Assembly (NCBI GenBank): GCA_023251945.1
Contig: JAHEXT010000007.1
Location: 1 to 33,178, forward strand
Length of the DNA stretch: 33,178 bases
Direction: 5' to 3'
Source: Actinomycetes bacterium
Lineage (GTDB): Bacteria > Actinomycetota > Thermoleophilia > Gaiellales > Gaiellaceae
In this document: positions 8,316-14,893 of the stretch, piece by piece
Position numbering within the stretch: the stretch's first letter is position 1
How the letters are laid out: every line of letters starts with the position of its first letter
Translations under genes and position numbers: made by a program
The notes under the pieces: model-generated
Told to the model about the DNA's origin: nothing
Databases searched by the model: none
What the model saw: the letters and a program-made list of their open reading frames with translations, nothing else

Positions 8316-9447
8316 AAACGGGAGAGCCGGTGGGCAGCCAGTCGACGCGGCCTATCCAGCGCTCGCGTGTCTCGGCGTACCAGCGGATCGTCTGCAGGAC
8401 GCCTTCCTCCCAGGAGACCCTCGGCTGCCAGCCCGTCTCTCTTGTGAGCTTCTCATGGCCCACGCGGAGCGCGAGCACGTCGCTCGCACCGGGCCGCGAG
8501 CGAGTGGCCACGGACACGACTCGCCGGTCGTCGGGCCAGAAGCCGTGCTCCTCACCGATCCGGAGGATCAGCTCCGCCCAGTCCCGCACGGAGATGTTCT
8601 CGCCACGGCCGTACACGTACACGTCGCCTGCGATGCCCTGAGCCGCGACGGTGAGGTGGCCTCGGACACCGTCCGTGCAGTAGCAGAAGTCGCGCATCGG
8701 GTCGAGGTTCCCAAGCTCGACCGACTCTCGCACGAGGGCCTGCGTGACGATCGTCCCCGTCACGTAGCGTGGATTTTGGCGTGGCCCGTAGTTGTTGAAC
8801 ATCCTCGTGACGACTCCCGGCACGCCGAAGGCGTCGTAGTAGTTCATCGTCAGGAAGTCGGCCGCCACCTTCGACGTGGCGTAGATCGACTTCGGATTGA
8901 TCGGCGAGCGCTCGTGGAGGATCACTCCGCCTGAATCGTCGAAGTCGTGCTGGTCCGCAAGTGCCTCGTGCACGTTCCCGTACTCCTCGGACGTGCCCGC
9001 GGTGTCGAACTTCTCGACGTCGAGCTCCCAGTCGACGATCGCCTGGAGCAGGTTGAGCGTGCCCAGCACGTTCGCCGCGACCGTCTCATACGGCCGGTGC
9101 CAGGACTCGCCGACGTGCGCCTGCGCCCCGAGGTGGAACACGTACGGACGATCTGGCGCCTGGCGGAGCTCGCGCACGAGGTAGTCCACAGAGGTGCGGT
9201 CGGTGAGATCGGCAAAGTGCACCTTCAGGCGATCCCGGAGGTGGGAGATGTTGGTGAGCGCGCCGCTCGAGGTCGCACGGACGAAGGCGTGGACGGTTGC
9301 GCCGAGCTCGACGAGGGCGTCCGTAAGGTGCGAGCCCATGAACCCGTCCGCGCCGGTGACGAGCACCGTGCGTCCGTCGTAGACGTCGCCGAACTCCCGG
9401 CGGAGATCGTCGAGCGTGCCGCCTGTCCAGAGGCTGTCGTTCGGCAT
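8248..9447 (-). CDS. NDP-sugar 4,6-dehydratase, probably GDP-mannose 4,6-dehydratase type
   Basis: A 399-residue extended SDR enzyme. NAD site [10 protein letters not shown] is at 31-40, the active-site Thr-Ser-Glu in TAGTSEEYG (T152, E154) matches the GDP-mannose dehydratase pattern rather than the Asp-Glu of dTDP-glucose enzymes, and the YATSK motif gives Tyr189 and Lys193. [14 protein letters not shown] (218-231) and [10 protein letters not shown] (245-254) are substrate-domain landmarks; the latter also occurs in other NDP-sugar dehydratases, so the nucleotide is not certain. It would feed the epimerase/reductase 7194-8138. The frame stays open far upstream, but homology starts at ATG 9447, which also leaves 21 bp to the divergent flippase gene. 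The last 22 codons or so (8251-8315) lie inside repeat copy A and look like a foreign tail added beyond the normal domain end near residue 375. Confidence 0.85.
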   Translation of the reverse strand: MPNDSLWTGGTLDDLRREFGDVYDGRTVLVTGADGFMGSHLTDALVELGATVHAFVRATSSGALTNISHLRDRLKVHFADLTDRTSVDYLVRELRQAPDRPYVFHLGAQAHVGESWHRPYETVAANVLGTLNLLQAIVDWELDVEKFDTAGTSEEYGNVHEALADQHDFDDSGGVILHERSPINPKSIYATSKVAADFLTMNYYDAFGVPGVVTRMFNNYGPRQNPRYVTGTIVTQALVRESVELGNLDPMRDFCYCTDGVRGHLTVAAQGIAGDVYVYGRGENISVRDWAELILRIGEEHGFWPDDRRVVSVATRSRPGASDVLALRVGHEKLTRETGWQPRVSWEEGVLQTIRWYAETRERWIGRVDWLPTGSPVSGRPAPAEHSPAAPDSRPWAAG

Positions 9448-9468
9448 GGTGCGTACGCTTCCGCGTCG

Positions 9469-10962
9469 GTGAGCAAGCGTACAGACTCGCCCGGCTTGGG
9501 CTCGCTCGCGAGCGGCGCGCTCACTGCGGCCTCGATGCTCGTCGTGACGGTCTTTGCCGCCGCCGTCGGCGTCGTCATCGCCCGCGAGTTCGGCCGCAGC
9601 GAGGAGACCGACGGCTTCTTCACCTCGTACGGCGTCTTCATCGTGATCGCCCTCGCAGCGCAGGCGATTCGGATTGCACTTCTCCCGGCACTCGCCCGCG
9701 CTCGGGACGAGGGCAGGCTCGCCGGAGAGATCGCCGGGTACGCGATCGCCCTGGCCGCGGTCGCCGTCCCGCTCGTGGTGCTCGTCGAGCTCGCGGCCGA
9801 CGAGATCGCCGGCGTGCTCACCGGGGACGGATCGGCGGTTGCGCAGGATGCGAGCGCCGAGGCTCTCCGCTGGATGGTCCCTGCCGCGGCTGCCTACCTG
9901 TTCGCTGGGCTCGCCGCGAGTGGCCTCGCTGCCCTCGACGACTACGCCACCGCTGCGCTGGGTTACGCGGTGGGCAGCGCTGTGGGTCTCCTCTTCATTC
10001 TCGCGCGAGTCGAGCCGGACGGGATCATCGCCGTGGCCTGGGGGATGGCGCTCAATGCCACCGTCGCCGTCGCGATTCCCGCCGCCGGCCTCGTCTTCCG
10101 AGCCGCTCGAGAGCGAATGCCTGCCGTCGCGGTGCGTCCGAGCGGGCCTCCGCTGAAGGAGCGGTTGGCCAGGTTCGCGGCAGCCGCTGCCCTGCCGATT
10201 GCGCTGCAGATGCTCTACGTCGTGTGTCTGCCGTTCGCCGGGCGGCTCGGGACCGGTGCGGTGACGAGCTTCGGATACGCCTACCTCGCGGCGGCGAGCC
10301 TTGTCACGGTCACCGCGTTCTCCCTCGGCCTCGTGACCTCGGTGCCGCTGACGCGCGCCGGTCTCGGGCCGGCGCGCGCGGCCCTGCACGTCGTGTCTGC
10401 CTCCTGGATCGCGCTCGCGCTCATCGGCGCCGCGGCAGGAGTCTTCGCGCTGGCCGGCGGTGACGTGATCGAGGCGGTTCTCGGAGACGCCTACGGCGGC
10501 GGTGTGGGGGAGGAGGTCGGGCGGCTCGTCGTCGTCCTGAGCCCGTGGATGATCGCGTCGGTTGGGGTGAACGTCGCGTTCCCGCTCGCCTTCGTCGACG
10601 GCCGGACGCGCGCGCTCCCGTGGATCGCTGCCCTCGCTCTCGCTTTCCAGGTGCCGCTCGCGTGGTCTGCGGCGGAGCTGCTCGAGCTCGACGGCCTGGC
10701 GCTTGCGCTCGCGGTGACCACGTTCCTCGTCCTCGGCGCGCTCCTCCGCGAGCTCGGCGCGCTCGTCGATGCAACCCGCGGCCTCGCGACGGCCGCCGCC
10801 GTCGTTGCCGCGATCACTGTCGGCGCCTTTCTCCCGCCCGCGCTCGTCCTCGGATCGGCAGCGGCTGCGCTGGCCGGACTCGGGCTCTACGCGGTGCTCG
10901 TGGGCGCGCTTCGGCCCGCCGGGCTCAGGGTGTCCTGGGGCTACCTGCGGGCTCTTCGCTGA
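9469..10962 (+). CDS. Wzx/MurJ-like lipid-linked oligosaccharide flippase
   Basis: A 497-residue polytopic membrane protein with about 12-14 hydrophobic segments spread over its length, of the MOP/MVF flippase type. The first segment contains SMLVVTVFAAAVGVVIAREF, followed by GRSEETDGFFTSYGVF, a stretch resembling the conserved start of MurJ and Wzx proteins (short basic/acidic loop, then DGFF). Members move undecaprenyl-linked glycans across the membrane. Given the locus, it more likely serves the surface polysaccharide than lipid II, but sequence alone does not decide this. The GTG at 9469 is chosen because upstream codons overlap the divergent dehydratase start; only 21 bp separate the two starts. 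Its last 38 bp overlap the convergent GT4 gene. Confidence 0.8.
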   Translation: MSKRTDSPGLGSLASGALTAASMLVVTVFAAAVGVVIAREFGRSEETDGFFTSYGVFIVIALAAQAIRIALLPALARARDEGRLAGEIAGYAIALAAVAVPLVVLVELAADEIAGVLTGDGSAVAQDASAEALRWMVPAAAAYLFAGLAASGLAALDDYATAALGYAVGSAVGLLFILARVEPDGIIAVAWGMALNATVAVAIPAAGLVFRAARERMPAVAVRPSGPPLKERLARFAAAAALPIALQMLYVVCLPFAGRLGTGAVTSFGYAYLAAASLVTVTAFSLGLVTSVPLTRAGLGPARAALHVVSASWIALALIGAAAGVFALAGGDVIEAVLGDAYGGGVGEEVGRLVVVLSPWMIASVGVNVAFPLAFVDGRTRALPWIAALALAFQVPLAWSAAELLELDGLALALAVTTFLVLGALLRELGALVDATRGLATAAAVVAAITVGAFLPPALVLGSAAAALAGLGLYAVLVGALRPAGLRVSWGYLRALR

Positions 10963-12016
10963 CGGCCGCGGAGTAGACGGTCTCGTGCCTGCGAGCCGTC
11001 TCCTCCCACGTGAACTCGGCTGCACGCACGAGTCCTCGTCCACGGAGCTCGTCAATACGCTCGACCGACTCGAGGATGCCCGCCGCGATCGACTCCGCAT
11101 CCGACGGGTCGAACAGGATGGCCGCATCGCCGCACACCTCCGGGATCGCGCCCGCGCGAGCCGCGGCGACTGGGCAGCCTGACGCCATCGCCTCGAGCGG
11201 CGGCAGCCCGAATCCCTCGTAGAGGCTCGGAAAGACGAGGCAGGCCGCGCGTCGATAGAGCGAGGCGAGCTCCTGAGTGGGCACCACACCAAGCCGCTCC
11301 ACTCCGTCCGGGAGCGGGTCGAGCCGCTCGAGCCCACCTCCTGTGAGGACGAGGCGTAGCTGCGGCCTTGTCTGCCGAAGCGACGCGAAAGCCTCGAAGA
11401 GCCGGACGTGGTTCTTGTGCGGCCAGGGACGCGCCGGATAGAGGAGGAACGGCTCGCGTTCCTCCGCGCCCGGGCGGAAGACCGCGTGGTCGATCGCGAG
11501 CGGGATCACGTGCACTCGCGTGGGATCGAGCCCGAGCAACTCGAGCACGCGATGTCGAACGAACTCGCTCGGCACGATCACCGCCGTGGCCGCGCGCGCG
11601 GCGCGGTCGTAGGCGATCCGGCGGAACGACCGACGCGCCGGACCGAAGAAGTCGGGGTGGTCACGGTGCTGGATGTCGTGAAGCGTGACCACCGTCGACG
11701 TCTTCACCTGAGGGACCGGCACTGTGAGCGCGTAGTGGACGACATCCAGAGTCTCGAGTCCCGACTGGAGCTCGCGCGAGCGGAGCGCCGAGACCGCCAT
11801 CGACGGGATTCGCGATGGGCCCCGACGCCCGACGGGGGGCTCGCGAACCTCGATTGCCGGGAGGCCGCCCGCGGCATCTCTCGCTCGCGCGGGAACGAAG
11901 ACCGTGTAGTCGAGGGTTCCCACGCCGGCAAGTGCCCGAACGAGCTCGCGGGCGTACGTCTCGGCGCCGCCGAGGTCGCCCGGGGCGAGCGTGAGCAGAG
12001 AGATCCCGACGCGCAC
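10925..12016 (-). CDS. GT4 family glycosyltransferase
   Basis: A 363-residue GT-B retaining glycosyltransferase. The N-terminal domain begins VRVGISLLTLAPGDLGGAET with the glycine-rich acceptor loop at 13-20. The linker shows VVTLHDIQHRDHPDFFGP (109-126). The C-terminal donor domain has RPWPHKNH (196-203) and the E-x7-E motif in LYEGFGLPPLEAMASG (E267, E275). A longer frame exists upstream, but the GTG at 12016 aligns with the usual start of the fold and lies 8 nt after a TAGGAT element. Related GT4 proteins here are 16979, 18498 and 19463. It is transcribed divergently from the small gene at 12062. The donor and linkage are unknown. Confidence 0.88.
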   Translation of the reverse strand: MRVGISLLTLAPGDLGGAETYARELVRALAGVGTLDYTVFVPARARDAAGGLPAIEVREPPVGRRGPSRIPSMAVSALRSRELQSGLETLDVVHYALTVPVPQVKTSTVVTLHDIQHRDHPDFFGPARRSFRRIAYDRAARAATAVIVPSEFVRHRVLELLGLDPTRVHVIPLAIDHAVFRPGAEEREPFLLYPARPWPHKNHVRLFEAFASLRQTRPQLRLVLTGGGLERLDPLPDGVERLGVVPTQELASLYRRAACLVFPSLYEGFGLPPLEAMASGCPVAAARAGAIPEVCGDAAILFDPSDAESIAAGILESVERIDELRGRGLVRAAEFTWEETARRHETVYSAAVSEEPAGSPRTP

Positions 12017-12024
12017 CGGAGTCG

Positions 12025-12030
12025 ATCCTA
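12025..12030 (-). promoter_or_regulatory. -10 element (TAGGAT on the minus strand) for the GT4 gene ending at 10925
   Basis: Read on the minus strand, TAGGAT is followed by 8 nt and then the GTG start at 12016, so the transcript would be leaderless or nearly so. The opposing -10 for the gene at 12062 is only 20 bp away, making this 45-bp gap a back-to-back promoter. Confidence 0.45.
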
Positions 12031-12049
12031 TTCGTGTAGGTGCCCCGGC

Positions 12050-12055
12050 TAGAAT
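12050..12055 (+). promoter_or_regulatory. -10 element of a leaderless promoter (TAGAAT) for the coiled-coil protein gene
   Basis: TAGAAT is followed by exactly 6 nt (GCCGCG) and the ATG at 12062. This is the standard geometry of actinobacterial leaderless promoters, with transcription starting at the A of ATG. No good -35 hexamer is visible 16-18 bp upstream. Confidence 0.55.
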
Positions 12056-12061
12056 GCCGCG

Positions 12062-12460
12062 ATGCCCTCTGATGGAGCCGAAAATGAGCAATCTGCAGGG
12101 GTTTCCGTCGATGTCGAGGAGCTCTTCCAGCGCCTGAAGGACGAGGTCCGCCGCTCCGGCTCGGACCCTGGCGCGGCGCCTGGAAGCGGCGACGAGCGCC
12201 GCGCGGCGCGCGCCGAAGCGGAGCGGCTCTGGCCGGTCTCGGCGGACCGGGCGTTACGGCTGCGGCCCGGCGTCCGGGGCGGTCTCGCGACACCGGTGAA
12301 GGCTGTCCTCCGGAAGCTCATGCGCTGGTACGTCGAGCCGCTCGCCTACGACCAGCGCTCGTTCAACGCCGCCGCGCTCCGCCTGCTCGACGACCTCCAG
12401 GAGCAGGTCGACCGCCTCGAGGCCGAGGTCGAGGCGCTCCGCGCCGATCGTCGGGCATGA
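12062..12460 (+). CDS. Small conserved-looking coiled-coil protein of unknown function
   Basis: A 132-residue soluble protein with no signal peptide or membrane segment. The middle has RKLMRWYVEPLAYDQRSFNA (about 83-102), a segment I associate with N-terminal regions of actinobacterial methyltransferases and glycosyltransferases in exopolysaccharide loci (from memory, not checked). The C-terminus (about 103-128) is a heptad-like helix with DDLQEQVDRLEAEVEALRAD, predicting a coiled coil. The rest is rich in Ala, Arg and Glu and probably flexible. It may be a scaffold or a free-standing version of that N-terminal region; a specific role cannot be given. It has its own leaderless promoter and is followed after 20 bp by repeat copy B. 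Confidence 0.72.
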   Translation: MPSDGAENEQSAGVSVDVEELFQRLKDEVRRSGSDPGAAPGSGDERRAARAEAERLWPVSADRALRLRPGVRGGLATPVKAVLRKLMRWYVEPLAYDQRSFNAAALRLLDDLQEQVDRLEAEVEALRADRRA

Positions 12461-12480
12461 CCCTCCCTCGCGTTCCTGGG

Positions 12481-12625
12481 GCGTCGCTCGCAAAGGAGGC
12501 GAGCGCGAGGCGCGCAGGACAGTACATGAGGTACGGACAAGCGCCGCGCGCGACGCATCCTGCCGCGAGCGGCGTCAGCCTCCGGCGGAGCCGGGCTTTG
12601 CCCGGCGGGAGCCGGAGGCGGCCAG
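12481..12625 (+). repeat. Structured repeat copy B: putative pseudoknotted RNA element, next to the glycosyltransferase operon
   Basis: 145 nt homologous to 8173-8315. Identical blocks include AAAGGAG (12492-12498), GCGCAGGACAGTAC (12512-12525) and CATCCTGCCGC (12556-12566). Predicted plus-strand structure: outer 11-bp stem 12481-12491/12565-12575 (two G-U pairs); an interrupted stem 12499-12513/12541-12556 whose sequence differs almost completely from copy A yet still pairs; a pseudoknot GCAGGA 12514-12519 with TCCTGC 12558-12563; a GTAC hairpin 12522-12525/12531-12534; and a 9-bp hairpin 12578-12586/12611-12619 enclosing CCGGGC-TTT-GCCCGG (12591-12605). It ends 10 bp before the ATG of the GT4 gene at 12636, so it would form the leader if transcribed with the operon. 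No gene is visible between 12461 and 12635. Confidence 0.75.
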
Positions 12626-12635
12626 GGATGCGGGC

Positions 12636-13661
12636 ATGAGGATTGCTGTATGTCGGCCCCAAGTGCCGTTCGTTCGGGGCGGGGCCGAGATCTTCACCGA
12701 CACGCTCGTCGAGGAGCTCCGCGGCCGCGGGCACGAGGCCGACCTCGTCTCTGTGCCGTTCAAGTGGTACCCCGGAGCACGGGTGCTGACGCAGGCCTTC
12801 CTCTGGCGCATGCTCGACCTGGAGGAAGCGGACGGGAGGCGGATCGATCTCGTCGTGGCGACCAAGTTCCCCTCGTATCTCGTCCGCCACCCGGACAAGC
12901 GGGTCTGGCTGGTTCATCAGTTCCGCCAGGCGTACGAGCTCGACGGCACCGAGCTCGGCCAGTTCGGTGAGTCCTCGGAGGAGCGAGCCCTGCGCCGGAA
13001 GGTGCAGGCGCTCGACCGAATAGCGCTCGGGGAGGCGACGGCTCTCTTCGCCATCTCCCGCAACGTCGCCGACCGGCTCGAGCGCTCGACCGGTCTCCGG
13101 GCCGAGGTGCTGACGCACCCGCCACAGGAGCTCGACTTCCGGTGTGATGGATACGGCGACTTCGTGCTCTCCGTCAACCGGCTCGACCGCGCCAAGCGCA
13201 TCGACCTCCTGCTCGAGGCGGCGGCGCTCGACTCCTCCCTCGAGGTCGTGATCGCCGGGGATGGGCCGGACCGTGAGCGGCTCGAGAGGCTGGCCCGCGA
13301 CCGCGGGCTGGATGGTCGAGCACGCTTCGCGGGACGCGTCTCCGAGCAGGAGCTCGCGGAGCTCTACGGGCGCTGCCTCGCCGTCTACTACGCCCCTCTC
13401 GACGAGGACTTCGGCATGGTGCCGTTCGAGGCGTTCCTCTCGGAGAAGCCGGTGCTCACGACGACGGACGCGGGAGGCCCGCTCGAGGTCGTCGCCGACG
13501 GCAGAACCGGCCTCGTCGTGTCGCCCGACGCCGCCGAGCTTGCGCGAGCCGCGGGCTGGCTGAGGGAACATCGCGACGAGGCGGCGTCCTTCGGGCGTGC
13601 CGGAAAGGCGATCGCGGCCGAGGTGACCTGGGACCGGGCGATCTCGAGGCTGCTCACATGA
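12636..13661 (+). CDS. GT4 family glycosyltransferase, first gene of the nine-gene operon
   Basis: A 341-residue GT-B enzyme. The acceptor domain starts MRIAVCRPQVPFVRGGAE, with the glycine loop at 13-18 (VRGGAE). The donor domain opens with FVLSVNRLDRAKRIDLLLEA (176-195). GDGPDRERLE is at 208-217. The E-x7-E pair is E257 and E265 in DEDFGMVPFEAF, followed by SEKPVLTTTDAGGPLEVV, a tail typical of this GT4 branch. The ATG at 12636 has a weak AGGG about 9 nt upstream and lies just after repeat copy B. Its stop overlaps the next start (ATGA, 13658-13661). The sugar is unknown. Confidence 0.9.
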   Translation: MRIAVCRPQVPFVRGGAEIFTDTLVEELRGRGHEADLVSVPFKWYPGARVLTQAFLWRMLDLEEADGRRIDLVVATKFPSYLVRHPDKRVWLVHQFRQAYELDGTELGQFGESSEERALRRKVQALDRIALGEATALFAISRNVADRLERSTGLRAEVLTHPPQELDFRCDGYGDFVLSVNRLDRAKRIDLLLEAAALDSSLEVVIAGDGPDRERLERLARDRGLDGRARFAGRVSEQELAELYGRCLAVYYAPLDEDFGMVPFEAFLSEKPVLTTTDAGGPLEVVADGRTGLVVSPDAAELARAAGWLREHRDEAASFGRAGKAIAAEVTWDRAISRLLT

Positions 13662-14893
13662 AGGCGGCCTACCTATCGCCGATGCCGCCGGAGCGCACGG
13701 GGGTCGCCGACTACAGCGCGCTGCTCGTGCCCGCACTCCGCGAGCGACTGGACGTGACCGTGGTCCGGCGTGGTCGCAAGCGAGCACCGCGCGGAACGGA
13801 CGTCTCCCTCTACCACGTCGGCAACAACCCGGACGCCCACGCCTGGATCGTCGATGCGCTGCGGCGCCGGCCCGGCGTCGTCGCGCTCCACGACTTCGTG
13901 CTCCACCACCTCGTCGCGGGGATGACGATCGGGCGGCGCGACGGCCACGGCTACCTCGACGCGATGGAGCGGGAGCACGGCGTGGTCGGGCGCCTCCTCG
14001 CCCACGGCGTCCTCGACAAGCGGATTCCGCCGCTCTGGGAGTCGAGGCCGGAGGACTTCCCGCTCGCCTGGCTCGCGCTCGAGCACGCGACCGGGGTGAT
14101 CGTGCACTCGGGCACGGTTCGCGACCTCGTGCGGAGGGCAGGGTATGCAGGCCCCATCTGGGTCGTGCCTCATCCGGCCTGGCCGGTCCCCGAGCTCGAG
14201 CCGGAACGCGTCGCTTCGGGACCGGTGATCGGCTGCTTCGGCGTCGTCAACGCGAGCAAGCGGATCCCGGAGCTCCTCAGGGCGTTCGCACGAGTCCGCG
14301 AGCCGTACCCGAATGCGACGCTGCTGCTCGTCGGTCCGACCTCTCCGGGCTTCGACCTCGACCGTCGGCTCCAGCGGCTCGGACTCGTGGACGACGGGCT
14401 CGTACGGGAGGGGTGGGTGGACGAGCAGCGACTCTGGACGCTGATGGCGGGCGTCGACGCGTGCGTCAATCTTCGCCACCCGACGATGGGTGAGACGTCC
14501 GGCAACGTGATCCGCTCGCTCTCGCTCGGAAAGCCGCTCGTCGTCAGCGACGTCGGCTGGTTCTCCGAGCTCCCACAGGAGGTCGCGCTCAAGGTGCCGG
14601 TCGACGACAGCGAGGTCGAGACGCTGACTGTCGCGCTCGAGCTCCTCCTGACGCGAGAGGACGTGCGCAAGGAGATGGGTGAGGCAGCCGTCGAGCTCGC
14701 GCGGCGCGAGCACGACCTCGACCGCGTCGCGGATCTCTACGCGGGCGCGCTCGAGGCGGCGGCCGGCGGCGGCGCAGTGGCCGACTCGGTGCTTCGGGAG
14801 GTGAGCGAGGCCGCGGCGGACGTCGGGATCTCCCCCGATGCGGCGGAGGCGGAGGAGATCGCCCGGCGGCTGGCCGAGGTCGAGCTTGGGTAG
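13658..14893 (+). CDS. GT4-like glycosyltransferase with altered E-x7-E motif
   Basis: A 411-residue GT-B protein starting MKAAYLSPMPPERTGVADYS, the usual N-terminus of a GT4 branch acting on polysaccharide repeat units. VVALHDFVLHHL is at 74-85. The donor domain has CFGVVNASKRIPELLRAF at 193-210 and RHPTMGETSGNVIRSLSLGK at 273-292. Here the first motif Glu is present (E279), but the second, normally eight residues on, is Ser287. That substitution is common in this branch as I recall it, so activity is not excluded. A C-terminal extension of about 60 acidic, Ala-rich residues follows the fold. It overlaps the previous gene by 4 nt and the next by 8 nt. Confidence 0.83.
   Translation: MKAAYLSPMPPERTGVADYSALLVPALRERLDVTVVRRGRKRAPRGTDVSLYHVGNNPDAHAWIVDALRRRPGVVALHDFVLHHLVAGMTIGRRDGHGYLDAMEREHGVVGRLLAHGVLDKRIPPLWESRPEDFPLAWLALEHATGVIVHSGTVRDLVRRAGYAGPIWVVPHPAWPVPELEPERVASGPVIGCFGVVNASKRIPELLRAFARVREPYPNATLLLVGPTSPGFDLDRRLQRLGLVDDGLVREGWVDEQRLWTLMAGVDACVNLRHPTMGETSGNVIRSLSLGKPLVVSDVGWFSELPQEVALKVPVDDSEVETLTVALELLLTREDVRKEMGEAAVELARREHDLDRVADLYAGALEAAAGGGAVADSVLREVSEAAADVGISPDAAEAEEIARRLAEVELG

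Noticed and set aside
5352-8447. A 1031-codon open frame on the plus strand
   Set aside because: It lies opposite two well-supported minus-strand genes and encodes low-complexity charged sequence with no motif.
9448-11337. Upstream extension of the dehydratase frame on the minus strand
   Set aside because: The extra codons are antisense to the flippase and GT4 genes and are charged, repetitive shadow sequence; SDR homology begins just after ATG 9447.
12017-12091. Longer N-terminus for the GT4 gene on the minus strand
   Set aside because: The extra 25 codons cross the divergent promoter and the start of the gene at 12062, and the GT4 fold begins at GTG 12016.
14838-14885. Alternative ATG start for the membrane glycosyltransferase
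   Set aside because: It would add an Arg run and a 56-bp overlap with the previous gene; TTG 14886 has a GAGG at proper distance and fits the short overlaps of the operon. Not fully excluded.
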